Below are positions 22,812 through 35,662 of a stretch of DNA of 64,000 nt, piece after piece; position 1 is the first letter of the stretch; each line of letters starts with the position of its first letter. Origin of the DNA: Sindora glabra (Eukaryota; Streptophyta; Magnoliopsida; Fabales; Fabaceae). The translations under genes and the position numbers were made by a program. Where the stretch lies: NCBI GenBank assembly GCA_020226215.1, contig CM035227.1, positions 7,805,343 to 7,869,342 of the forward strand, given 5' to 3'. The notes under the pieces are model-generated. The model worked only from the letters and a program-made list of their open reading frames with translations, was not told where the DNA came from and did no database searches.

Positions 22812-23267
22812 GGAACTGGTTAATTTGAGTATTTAGCTCATCGTCAATTTCTTTGTAATTTTCCTCCAAACTTAATTTATGTAGGATAGAATTTGTGTTA
22901 TGATCATTTGGTGTGTGTTTAAACCAATTTGCCTTTTCAATCTGGTCAAAGGCCGATGGATATATTTTTACAATGTCACATCAAATTTGGAAATTTATAT
23001 CTTGCGCAATTTATGGACATCTATAATATTTTCTCATAATGATTTTTGGTTAATTTAGAAGATTATGATATTGCCGGCCGTCATTGTATTCGTACGCAAT
23101 ATATAGCATAATAGTCGACCAACAAAATTTAGGAAGAAAATATCGCATATATGTACAAAATAAGGTAGAAGATAGTATTTTAAAGTTGACAGAAAAATGC
23201 TACTTCGTTGATTTTTTTTTAAAAAAAAATCATGTTTGGGTTGGACTTGCAGATTGAAACCGGAGAG

Positions 23268-23411
23268 TGGGCCGATGATGGCAAATTTCAAGATTATGTC
23301 AATGTATTGGTTATGGGCCAAATTATTTTGGGCCGCTCAAGAATAATGCAAGCGAAACCCGTTTTCTATTCCTAATTGTATAGGCTCCCAGCCGAATTAT
23401 GTCAAGGCCCA
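23268..23411. promoter_or_regulatory. Cluster of four TGGGCC/GGCCCA motifs
   Basis: TGGGCC at 23268-23273, 23314-23319 and 23329-23334, and GGCCCA at 23406-23411. In plants this core (site II type, bound by TCP factors) is enriched near transcription starts of housekeeping genes. No gene is recognisable on either side within 1 kb, so the role is unproven. Confidence 0.45.
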
Positions 23412-26400
23412 CTTATTTCATTGAAAAATATTACTTGCACTCAAGAGCGAGCATTTACTCCATTTTAATAAACAGTAAGATCCATAATTCTGTAAATTTC
23501 GTAATTTATAAGAAGAGAGCGAACGTAGAAAAGTAGGAGTAGTAATATCCCATTTCATACGCTTCACTTAATTCTTCCATTTTTTTAAGCAGTGATACTA
23601 TGTTTAAAATGAATGGAAAGAGAATTGAGTGTATATGAAAAAGAAAAAATAAAAAAATTAATGTATATTTTTAAAAATAAAAAGGGCGTTGCTGTAAAAA
23701 GTAGACTCTAAAAAGGTGAATGTGATTGGTCCATAATATTAAGAAAAAGATGAGAGAAAATAACTTACTAAATCATGGCACTTATAATGCATGCTTATTT
23801 TCTTAATTTGTTCATTCTGACTCATCTCCTGGAGTGGTTTAGTTTTCTCGCTCGCAAACAAAACTAGATTTCGCATTCCAACCTGTTAAAAATTCATAAT
23901 AATTGTAAATAGAACATAAGTTGATTAAAAAGTATTTAATCTGCGTTCTAGAATTTTCTTAATTGCGTTATCATGTCAACGCCAATTGCTCCATCTTGAA
24001 GCCCAAACAAGAACATTGAATCCAACAGTCGAAAATATAAAGTATATTTTTTATTCCTCCTTCAGACAACACCCAAAATAATTACAAACAATGTCTTATC
24101 TTTCTTAATTTATCATCAAATTGGCGTTATTGGAGTCCGGATCACGTTCCAAAATTGTTATTCTTGAGCACAAACTGATCTGTTGGACTTGGGAAGTGGG
24201 ATCAAAGTCAGCCTGTTTTCGATAGAAAATAGTATTGGGAAAAGGTTGCAGGATTCAGTTGGTAATGTGCATGAACCAGGACCAGTGATCATATATCATC
24301 ACACTTAACTAACTCAACAGTTAGTTTGGTTTTCTTTAATAACCGATTAAACTGATTAACAGAACGGTTCAGCAGGACATTTGCTAATTTCTCAAGAAAA
24401 TGTCCCATTTTAATAAAGAAAATTTTCCTGTAAGGTAAAGAAATCAAGTACAACTTTATTTCTCGTAAACTGAATTCATTAGATTTAGATGCAGGTGCAT
24501 GCAGTTAATTAGTTTGTGAAAAACTTATCTCAATACAATGAATGTGTAAAAAATAAATAAATAAATAAAGAACAATAACAATAAGGGATCCGTAGTTGGT
24601 TTCATTGCACTTGAACTGGCTCTTTATTAATTTGGCAGAGACTTCAGGTTCGTTTTTTCAATACTTTAATAAAAAGTCTACGCAAGTAAAGTATTTTAAA
24701 GTGTTGTATAACATGAAAATGATATTTGCATATTGAATTATTAATTAATATCATATGTGTGGAAAATTTACTATATGATTACTCACTAGGTCTGCCTTGA
24801 TCATTTCCTGGATAATGGAAAAAATGAAATGTTATTTTTTGCAAAAATAGACTAATACTATGTTTAGAAGTTAAGGGTAGAGAGAAAGAAATCATAATCA
24901 TAAAGAGAACAAAAGTGAAAGGAATTCAGGAAAATGAATAGTTGAGGGATAATTCTTTCTTATTTAAATATTCAGGAAATTCTTCAACATTATAAGTAGA
25001 ACACAAATTTAAATGTTATAAGATTCTACAAAATTAATCACATATACGAACCCCTATTTTCTTTCCAATAAATAAAAACTCTTTATATATGTCATGGAAG
25101 TCATGAAAATGTCTATCATTTATTCTCCTCAATTCAAACTTAGGATAGAACTGAAAAGATAACTGTTTATTATCCTATATATCTCCATTTCTCATACCCT
25201 AATTGTTGGAATTGCCCCTGCACGATTGTTGATTCCAATTTTTAATTGTAGAAATTCTTTGCACATTATGATTTTGTTTATTTTGATGGAAAATATCTTG
25301 TATAGATATATAGTTATAAAATATCAAGATGATGAAAAATAATTTAAATATTTAATATAAAATGTAAAAAATTTGATGAAAAATAACTTTTTCTTTTTCA
25401 TAGAAGAAATTATTTTTTTGCTACCATATTTTCAAGTATCATATTTTTTAATTATAAACTATAATAATATATGATACTCCTTTATTTATATATATATTTT
25501 TTAAAAAAATCTTTAAAAAATCTTAAGTGATTGAACCACAACGCATACTTTTCAAAGATTCATCACAGCTTAAAGGGTGGCGTTTGTGGGTTGGTAAAGT
25601 TGCTAATTAATAATGGTTCAAATCATTTCATCGTCGCCTCCCCCCCTTTTTTACTTATTAGGTACTCCTTCACTTATAATAATGGATAAAAATTCTTAGA
25701 ACGAAGATGATTCCTTCAAATTTATAATTGATTCATATGTATGAAAAAGAAGAAGAATTGATTCATATCCGTCAAATTTCATTACCTTATATTTGAATTT
25801 GAATATTATAACCAGTAATTTAATTATTAAAGAATTTAAATTTTCTAAGTTAAAATATTTTATTTAACGATAAATAGATGGAAGTTATAATTACTCAAAT
25901 ATTATAAGTGAAGAATTTAAATTATCAAAATTTAATATTTTAAATTTAATTAAAATGAATATCATTCTATAAATTTTATATTTATTTTTAAAGTATCATA
26001 TTGTACAAAATTTCATTATCATTCCTTAAACAAAGTTATCACATTTCAATTTAAATATTGAAATGAAATTATGTTAAATATTAAAATGTTTGATATTTTT
26101 TAAGTACTCCATCCAAATACGGAATAAATTGGAAAACCAATCAATTCCGTTGAAAAAAAGGTTGGTCACAAAACATCAATGTGCATGCATGCCATAACTT
26201 GACGATCTTCCCAAGGGAGAATTTTGTTAAATTAGTGAACTAATGCTTCAGCAACCATGCATGAAAGCTAGAATTATTGATAGGAAATTATTCTCTCTAA
26301 ATGAAATCGAACGTTTCCAACTTCTAGATCTATTTTTTTTTTTAACTTGACACTGGTGTTCATTATTTTATGTATCATATGGGCATGATTAAAGAGCCAT

Positions 26401-27277
26401 GTATAAATACAATAATACAATATGTATACATGTTCAATTGTTCATGCTCTTTTATAGATATATACTACCATCGTTTTCGAACAATCGATTTCCATTGCCT
26501 CGCAAAAACGCCAAAACAACAGAAGCAACAAAACTAACGTATGGAAGTCATTCTAGCAAGCTCCCCACATCATATATATCTTCTGAAAGACATATTTTAA
26601 CGTGACTACAAAAGAAAAAAAAATAGGGAGACATATTATAATGTTTTAAGTTACGTGGCAAACCCTAAATCTTACATTTATTTGAATAAAATCTCCATCA
26701 AGCAACAAAGCCACAACTGTTTTCTCTTAAAGGATGAGGGATACGTATATTATTAATTAATCCCCTGTCGTTTCCCCAGCTTACAAACATTTCACTATCT
26801 TTCCCACAAAATCTAACAATGGACACGACAATCTCTAAAATAAAATAAGATTTTTTTTAGTGTAATCAAACTGTTAAATATGGGCGTTGGACATCCTAAC
26901 ACGTCATTAATTAGGAATTAGATTTTCAAGTGAAAATTCAAACAAAAATTTATTTGCAAATTCAACAACTAATACTATTTTTTTAAATAATATTAGTGAT
27001 CAAATCATTAAATACATATATATAAAATTTTGAACTTAAATTTAAAATATAATAAAAGATAAAATCTTCAAATATTATCATATATTATTTGAACTAAATA
27101 CTATTAATATGAATAATACTGAAGATAAATTCATATTCACATACTAATGCACATGTTATGATAGGAGGCAAACCACAAATCAGATTTATATAATTTAGGT
27201 ATTGAATTTAATTGAGTAAAACTAATTTAATTTATGTAAGTTAAGAAGATTGTGAGAACTATGAAATGTAGATGATC

Positions 27278-27301
27278 TTCCGATATTAATTAATATCGGA
27301 A
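27278..27301. repeat. Perfect 24-bp palindrome
   Basis: The half-site TTCCGATATTAA is followed directly by its exact reverse complement. No gene adjoins it. Confidence 0.9.
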
Positions 27302-28020
27302 AAAGAACACTAGGAGTCACTGACTCAACCTGAGCATCATACTCTTTTGTCGTTTCACGGTTCTAATGGCGCTCTAATGGCCAATTTAGCGAAGCAGAAT
27401 GAGCTATTCTTGTAAGTAATGTTGGCCCATTAAAATATAATTATGGGGTGTTGTCTTATTAAACTATAATAATCAAAGTCAATAATTAAGGGAGAGAACC
27501 CCATTTTTTAAATTAGTGTGCATTTTAGTGGTTGCAATGGAAAAAAACTATTGTTCTTGAATGATGCAGATATACGATAAAAATAAAACAAGACAAAAAC
27601 AGATGTTTCAATCAACAGCTGCAGCAGCAGCAACAAGAATGCAGCAGCCTTAGAAATATAGGCAGCAGAGAGGCTTTAGATAAAGACAAATTTCTTGAGA
27701 TTCAATGAGATTGAGACAATACAATGAGAAAATGGCGAAAAAAGTTTGAATTCTGTCAATCACAGTTGTAGCATTGCCTGGCCATTGGCCTCTTTGTTCT
27801 TGTTCAGTGACTTTTTTTTTTTTTTTCAATCATTCAGTCTATATTTATTTTCTACTCATTTTTTATTATATTTTTTGCTGTTTATAATTTTAAAAATGTT
27901 ATTATTTATTTAAAAAAGTGTACGATACAATGTTAAAAAGGGGAATGTATCAATTTTTTTTCCTTGTAAAATCTTCTTCATATGAATAATGGCACAATGT
28001 TTAACCAAAGGAAAAAAAAA

Positions 28021-28037
28021 AGAGAGAGAGAGAGAGA
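28021..28037. repeat. (AG)n microsatellite
   Basis: Eight AG units with an imperfect continuation. Confidence 0.9.
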
Positions 28038-31000
28038 AAGAATAATGGCACGATTGCCGACAAAACTCAGGCAAAGTTTGTCAGTTTATGCAAACAAATA
28101 TTGACATGAGAAGGAGACGAGGCATTGCTATGTGGAAGCAAATGCAGAAGCCAAAGCATTGGACATTGCCGTTTTTGACACTTCTATGGTTGGGAATTCG
28201 GCTCACATAGGAAGCCTCCGGTCCCTCGACGGCCACACTTTTTTCCAAGGCCATCTGTTTTTGGATGAATCCGCGTATGTTTATTGTCTTTAATTTTTTT
28301 AATTTTTAAAAAATAATTTTTATATGATATTTTATTTTCAAATTTTAATTTTAAAAAATCATAATTCTAAATATTTAGTTTAAAAATAAAAGATAAAAAT
28401 AAATTTTAACATTTTCTTAATTTATTCTTTTATTCTGGATATTAATTTATGATTAAATATAATATTTATTTATTTAAACATTTATATTTTTTAAATTTAA
28501 ATATAATTTTAAAAGTAAAAAAATAATTTTGAAGAATAACTTCTATAAAATATTGAAAATATATTCATTTTTTTTATACATTTAGATTTAGATTTAGATC
28601 ATTAAAATTGACCCACATGTAGTTCCTTTTTCCCCACTATAACTATTGTGTTGCGAAACTACTTTGAGAAGGTAAGGGGAGGAAGAAAATGGGAGGAAAG
28701 AATTCGATGAAAACCAATATATAGACATGTCTTCAATTAAAAAACAAAACATTATAATATTAAATCATGAACTTAATTTTGATATCATTTATAAACTTCC
28801 AAATCAAAATATATTGAATTGCGGTGGAATTTGAGATATAAGAGAATTATCAAATTGTTCGCCCAATGGAGGACAAGAAGGTAATTAATCAAAATGTATG
28901 CACTTAATACAGTGCATCTCGAGGAATGAAAACTTTACGATTTAAATTCTATTTTATTTTAGTTCTTCATGTATTCAATTTATATTAATTTTATTTTTGA
29001 AGTAAGATTTAAATTAATTTAATTTTTAAAATTTTAAGTTCAAATAAAAATTTAATCTCTATGATGACTAAAATTTATATCAATTTAATCTTTATGAGGA
29101 ATTAAAATTTTATTTAAATTTAAAATTTAAAGAATGAAATTGATAGAATTTAAATATTTTGCAAATTAAATTAGAATTTTAATAAAGGTGTAGTTCTTTC
29201 ATAACTATAAAAAAGTAACAGAGTTGCAGCAGATTATCTTACAAAGTTACCTTTCATTTGCTTGGGGTCTCCGAGTTCATCATTCTCCACCAAGTGAGAT
29301 TCAAAAAATTTTAGATTAAGATGATGTAGGGTATCACAAGCTCAAGTTATTCATTTTGAAAATTTTCTTCTATTTTTTGGATCTTTTAACCCTGTTTTGC
29401 AATAAAAAAATGTGTATGACTATTCAAACGATGTAACACAAACATCAAATAGAAGAAATTGCAGTATATTTTGGAAAATAAATTTGACTCAATATATATA
29501 TTTTTAGTAAATTTTAAGAATATCTATTCTTGAACGAGGTAGAGTTGTCAGGAGGGTGACTTCTTTCTCATTGAACCGTTTCCTCCGCAAGAAAATAAAA
29601 CTAAAAAATGATAGAAGGAAACAAAAATGGGCAAAGAAGGAAGCTAGAAAACAAGATGAAATACAGATAGGCGACTGAAGGAGGTATCCCCGGCAGAAAT
29701 CCTAAGAAATGTCGTTTTTCAATAGAGCATATAGAAAGAAAAACTTAGTTGATAATTGTAATTTGAATTTTAATTTATGATTAAAATCGAAAAGAGGAAG
29801 AGAAGTGGTGGAAGAACAAACAACAAATGAGGTTCCACGTGATGCGGGCTTTTTGGAAGCGTGTACGGCAATGCCCCAGTCATTGTCCTTACCTCTGGCG
29901 GCTGTGCCTTTCCCTCTGCATTTCTTAAAATTCTTACAGTGTAATATTATAAGAAATTATGATTAAGATTGTAAAAACTGTAGTAACTACAAATATTATA
30001 TCCAGTATTTAAATTAAATTGTCAGATATAATTCAAAATCAAATCACTAGGATTATGATTGCTTCTAATTATAATTTTATATTAATATTTCTATATAATA
30101 TATTGAAATAATTATAGATATTAAAAATAATATTTGAAATTAAATTCTATAAATTTATTCAACATTAATTTATTTAATAATGTTTTTTATTTATATTTAC
30201 AACAAATTTTATTTTTGATGCATATAGTATCATTGAAAATATTTTGGGTGATTCCTTCTAATAAATTGGTACGAAAAGGTTGAGAGAATGATTCCTTAAA
30301 ATGAAAATTAAAGACTAGCAATAGTATTAAAAAAGGAAAAAAATAGAATAATGTACCGAAGAGGAAAATGAAAATTAATTAATAACATATTATAAAATTT
30401 TAGTGACATTTTGCCTTTCATAATCTACACTGTACTCCCACAAATTGCATAGTGCATCCCAAATAGCTCCCGTAATCAAAAAGTGGAAACAGGGATTCGA
30501 TGGTTCCTTGATTCTGTTTGAATATGGAGGAACGCAATAAATAGGAAAGGGAAAATTTCATTATTCATTTCATTTCATTTCTTTTTAATTTACTTGAAAT
30601 ATTAAATATTATAATTTTTAATAATTAATATTTCACTTATTTAAGTTATTTTTATTTAAAATTTAATTAAAAATTTACATACATTACATATAATTTTTAT
30701 TTTTTTAAATTTTAATTTAATTTAATATTTACTTAAAATTAAATATAAAAGGAAGAGAATAAAGTATAATTTTTCAAAAACGAAACTTGTATGATGGGTT
30801 TATTTTTGTCGAAACTTATTTTAACAAAATTTTTTGTTGACTTGTATAAAAATAAAAAAGTGATATATTATTTATATATCTTAATTAAAAAATTATAATA
30901 CAAAATGGTATAATAGTCAGTAAAAAATTTCTTCTCTAAAAAGTATTAGTTTTTATCACATGCTAGATATTTAATATGTAATAAATAAAGTATTTTTAAG

Positions 31001-32675
31001 ACTTTAATATTTTATAATTATATTTTTAAAATTATTAATTTTCGAAGGAAAGAAAACAAACGGACTCTCATTTAAGTGGGCACTTAACAGAATATATCAA
31101 ACCATAAATTGCAAACGGAGACCTCTGTTTATCTTCAATGAATTTTAGGCTCTATGATTCCATTTCTTCGAATCATTCAGGAAGTAGGCCACCTTTTTTA
31201 TTTTTTTTCCCTATAGTTATTTGCTGGTTTCTAACCCTGCTCCCAAATAGCTCCAAGGCCTTCAAGAGAAAAAAGAAAGATTAATTAAGAAAGACGTTAA
31301 CTAGTTTTTTAATTAAGAATTGTTTGCTGGCCGATGCATGGAAGCTACGACCCCCAGAAAAAAAAAAAGAATTATTAGTCTAATTAATTAAGAATAGATT
31401 AGGGTTTCTTAGATGTTAACTAGATTTTCAGTTCTTCAAATGAGTCAAAGATCTGGACCTTCGAAATAGAAAGAAAAATTGGAAAATCAAATCATAGAGG
31501 GTTGGAATTTCAGACAAAGAATCCCAGTTCTTAAACAATTGGCATCCATGGAATTAATAGAATTAATATCATAGATTAAGAGTTAGTTATGAAAAAATTG
31601 CGTGAGTGTGATTTTCAATTTTGCTAGCTTTCACTTTTTGTCCGATTAATTTATGCGCACACTGATTTTTTTTTTTTTTGAGCAACTAAAAGTTATTAAA
31701 TTAATTGAGAAAGAAATATGAGAAAATTACTCTTATCTTATTTAAAAGAATAAATTTAGAAATTTATAAGAACTAAATTAACCATCGTCGGTGAATAATA
31801 AATAAGCGTCAAATTTGGGGAAGGGAAAGGAGAAACAATAAATAAAAAATTTAAATCTTGTTCTTGTGCATATCAATTAATAAGCGTGTCAGTACAATGT
31901 CACCCAATAGCAGATTGTATATAAAAACCTAAATCACTAAATCAATCCTTGAGTCATGATTATTAATATTTAAAAGAGTCTGTACGCCCTCTCCGAAATT
32001 TTAGTGAGTTCTTTGACATATAAATTCTTGAAACATAACGACCCCTTTTGTGTCTGCTACAAATAATTGAGAAACTGACCATTCATATGCAAAACAGCTG
32101 ATGCTAAGACATAAATTTTGCTTTTCATGGTCAAATTTTCTTTTCTTGCGAGAATTAAGGGGGGAAAGGAGGACAGCTCACTCTTTGTAGCATTTCCTAA
32201 ATCCTAGTTAGAAGCCTACATAATCTTCGATTGTGGATTTGGTTTAACTTCTTATGTGAGAAGTCCTCATTGCTATAAAAAGTAAATAGTTAACAGAAAG
32301 AAGAAAACATTTACCCGTTTGAAAAACTTGATTCGATTTTACTAGTTTTCTTAATCTTATGCCCCTTCACACATGATCAACGAAGAAGAAAATGTACTAA
32401 TTAAAAACTTTGTATTTCATCGAAGAGAGTTATAAATTGGCCGATGAACTCAGCCAATTATTGATTCCTTATAACCCTACTATATTCTTTGTTATTGCTC
32501 ATTACACATGGCCACTGCACCACTACCCCAAAACATTTTAAGAAACAGTGCTGCTGGTGCTGCTTCTTGTTTGAGTTTGCCTTTGTTTCAGTGCCTCCTC
32601 TGCCTTTCTTCCTCTATCTCCTCTGAGGGCATGAAAAGAGCATCAAGATGCCCTCTTTCTTGTTTGAAACTTGAG

Positions 32676-34019
32676 CTATTTGTTTGGTTGGAGGAGCCAC
32701 TTGGTGAACATCTCGAGGGTTTTCATGTCAGCTCTGTAATGCTTCTGAGTGAACTCGAGCAGCATAGGCCATGTGAAATCCGGGTAAGCCCTTGGGTTTA
32801 AATCGTCCACTAATTCACTTGGCGGAGTCACCACCTTATCATTTCTTGGACACAGAAAGAAAGCCAATGACTTTCTTGTTACCTTGCTATTCACCACCGC
32901 CCTGTGCAGGCAACTTTTGTATCTCGCATTTGAAAGAGCCTTCAAAAATTGATAACCAGGATGTCAGAACTTTGCAATGCATCAAATTTTTTTTTCCATT
33001 TGAAAAAAAAATAATAAAGTGAGAAAGGCAGAGTGATTTTCATACCATGAAGGTGTCACCAATATTAACCACAAAAGCATTGAAGTTAGGGCTAATGGAA
33101 TGCCACTGATTTTCAACAAATACTTGGAGGCCACTGACTTGGTCTTGGTGAAGAATGGTTAAAGAAGTTGGATCGCAATGAGGGCCTGTGCCCAAAGTGA
33201 GGTCAGGTTTCTGGCAAGGTGGATAGTAATTCAGCCTCATTATTGAATTGTTCTCTTCAAAAAACTCCCTGAAGCATGCTCTTCCAACTCCAAGGCTCAT
33301 TCCAAGAAGCTCCATTATACCTAAAGACAGGGTGCTCATGGCTTCACAGTATTCTTGATAAACCCTTCTGTTTATTGACAATTACAAAAAGAAACACCAG
33401 TTACAAAGAGATTTACAACAAACTGAACATTGATAAATGTCATAATGACGACGTGTTTCAGTTACCCGAATTGTTCGAAATCTTTGCCCAATGTATAGGA
33501 TAAATAGTCTTGGACAAGATTTGGGGAGGTTTTCTCTGCGGAAAACTGAAAAGAAAGTGTTTCTTTCCATGGAAGCTTAGAAGAGAATCTACCCGTGAAG
33601 CTGCTGGCATAACCGCAGTGCTCCCCTGCTTTCCTCTGGGCTCTCTGTTTCTGAGGCAGAGGAAGCTCGAAGAAATCATCCATGAAACGGTGGGCATCAG
33701 AAACCAATTTGGAATCAATCCCATGATTGACAACGAGGAAGAAGCCGTGTTTCCGGCATGCTTCCCCTACAAGCTGGGAGGCTTGGGCCGCTGCGAGCGG
33801 GTCGCCGGAGAGGAATCCTCCGAAGTCAACTAGTGGGACCGTGAGTTCAGGTGCATTGAGGCATGGCTTCTCCTCATCTGGCCAAATGAACTCTGCTGGA
33901 AGATGGAGTTGATGCCTTAAAACTGAGGCATCAAAGACCAATGGTTTATCATCTTGTTTGCGTTCTTGTTTTGGTGGTTGAGGAATGGATTGCATGCTGG
34001 TTATGCACTCAGTTGTCAT
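32676..34019 (-). CDS. GA20ox: Gibberellin 20-oxidase (2-oxoglutarate/Fe(II)-dependent dioxygenase)
   Basis: Three exons on the minus strand: 34019-33466, 33367-33046 and 32939-32676, with GT-AG introns (FG|GTAACT...ACAG|A and ATG|GTATGA...GAAG|GCT), giving 379 residues. Successive oxidations by this enzyme turn GA12/GA53 into GA9/GA20, the step that usually limits bioactive gibberellin. Family marks: LPWKET at 149-154, NYYPPCQKP at 231-239 (2-oxoglutarate region), iron ligands H248 and D250 in HCDP and H304 in CLHRAVVN, and R314 in RKS binding 2-oxoglutarate. The N-terminal DIOX_N part contains HGFFLVVNHG (91-100). It is cytosolic, with no targeting peptide. Length, motifs and the two intron positions are those of GA20ox. 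No lesion found; a working gene. Paralogue number cannot be assigned. Confidence 0.96.
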
Positions 34020-34136
34020 TGCATTAATATCTTGTTGGAATTTCTTTTGAGTGATTTTGGTAGGTGAGATGAAACCAGAAAATGGGAGGGAGACAGTGTG
34101 TTTGAGATATGGGATGAAAGAAGGACCAAAGGCCGC

Positions 34137-34143
34137 TTATATA
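34137..34143 (-). promoter_or_regulatory. TATA box of the gibberellin 20-oxidase gene
   Basis: On the minus strand the sequence is ACTATATAAGCGG. It lies 118-124 bases before the ATG, so a start about 30 bases downstream would leave a leader of roughly 90 bases. Confidence 0.75.
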
Positions 34144-35396
34144 GTGAAAATGGGACTACAAAAATTGGAATCTTATAAATTGTTCTTCCCAAAGAAATTC
34201 TTGCATTCTTCATTGATAATATATGTTTTTACTCTTAAAAGAAAAGTTGTTACTCCTAATTCAAAAGACAGTTATAATTTTTAATAATTTTCAATGTATT
34301 TAAATCTTATAAAATTAATATTTGAACAAAAAAATTATCAATTATTTTTTTTTCTAAGAAGTAAAGACAAGTGATATGACTTGTACATATTTCTCAAACC
34401 CCTCCCCCTCCATTCTCTCCCTTGAATTTATAACTTTTCAAGGAAGGGCTCCAACTAGGGACATATTAGAAAGATAGACCGGGAATTAATTAGGCAATAG
34501 TCCAACCTCTTCTGGTAATTGTCTTTTATATTGTTCCAAGGAAAGCGTTTCCCAATGTCATTTTGGCCTTTCTTGAACGGGAGAATGCATAGGTTCGGGC
34601 AATGCTAATCTCACCAGCAAGGATGAGAATGGGAAGTAATGTTGCTCACATTCATTTTAGCTAGCTTAATTTCATTATTATATATTTAGAATAATTAATT
34701 ATTTAAGACTAATAAATAAGTATGATCAATTTAATAAAATTTAATTAATTATACAATAATTAATAAATTAAAATAAATATGACTAATATGAATTATTTAA
34801 TTCTATAGATTGTTTAAGGCCGCTTTCATGCCCTCATGAAGGAAAAAAATACATATTATAATTGTAAATTTTTTTTAATAAAAACATAAAAATATTTTCT
34901 ATCAACAGTAATTAGACCAAACAATTGTAACTCATATTTATTTATTTATAGATATTTATTTTTATTTAACCTACTTATGATAGCTTTAGGGTAAATGCAA
35001 ATTGAGTTATTATGAATTTTGTTAAATAAGGATTATATTTGGTCAAATTATAATAAATTGTTTTATAAATCTTCTAAGTAAGAGTTATAATATTATTATA
35101 CTTATTATATCATTTTTTAGGGAGAAAATTTAAAAAAAATTGGAAAGTGATTTTTTTGAAAATTTTATTTTAATTATAAAAAATTCATCAATAAATTAAT
35201 TTTTTAAAAGAATAAAATTGTAAAAATGTATACTAATTATTTATATATTTTTGTTTAACCTTCCATATTTTTCATTGCATAAATAAGGGGAGTAAAAATC
35301 ATGATTTAATTATCTATTGTTCTATATTTCCTTCTCATCCCTTCTTCTTTCTATCCCTTCTTTTCCTAATTCCCAAACTTAATATACTATTAGGAA

Positions 35397-35662
35397 GCTA
35401 AGCAAATTGTGAAGGGAATCAAAATATAAGTAACTACAAATGACTGGACCACTACTATATGTCTTTTAAACATCGATCACAAAATTTCCTTCTTTTATGT
35501 AATTTATAAAAATATATTATAATTGAACGAAGCAATTTGTGAAAGGAAAACAACACAAGTGAATACGAATGACCAGCCCACTACTAAATGTTTTTTAGTT
35601 ACCAATCACAAAAATTTCCCTCTTTTCTGTAAATATGTCGATGAAAATATCTTTATAATTGA
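35397..35662. repeat. Two-copy tandem duplication, unit about 130 bp
   Basis: Copy 1 (35397-35526) and copy 2 (35527-35662) share, in order, AGCAA[A/T]TTGTGAA, AAGT[A/G]A[C/A]TAC, AATGAC[T/C][G/A]G, CCACTACTA, ATCACAAAA, TTTCC[T/C]TCTTTT and TATAATTGA. Many substitutions have accumulated. Confidence 0.85.

Larger units (their letters stand above)
22812..32675. other. Gene desert of about 9.9 kb
   Basis: No coding region recognised on either strand. It contains a TGGGCC motif cluster (23268-23411), a 24-bp palindrome (27278-27301), a CAG-rich stretch (27617-27655), a (GA)n tract (28021-28037) and two more GC-rich islands at about 28080-28270 and 29815-29935. The island at 29815 carries a CACGTG core. 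The final few hundred bases are presumably the 3' flank of the oxidase gene, which lies on the minus strand. Confidence 0.5.

Noticed and set aside
27600..27660. CAG-rich stretch resembling the passenger strand of miR172
   Set aside because: At least four mismatches to the known sequence, and no complementary arm is found in the following 200 bases to form a hairpin.
32508..34284. Several plus-strand open frames across the oxidase locus
   Set aside because: They are antisense shadows of the GA20-oxidase exons, which fully explain the region.
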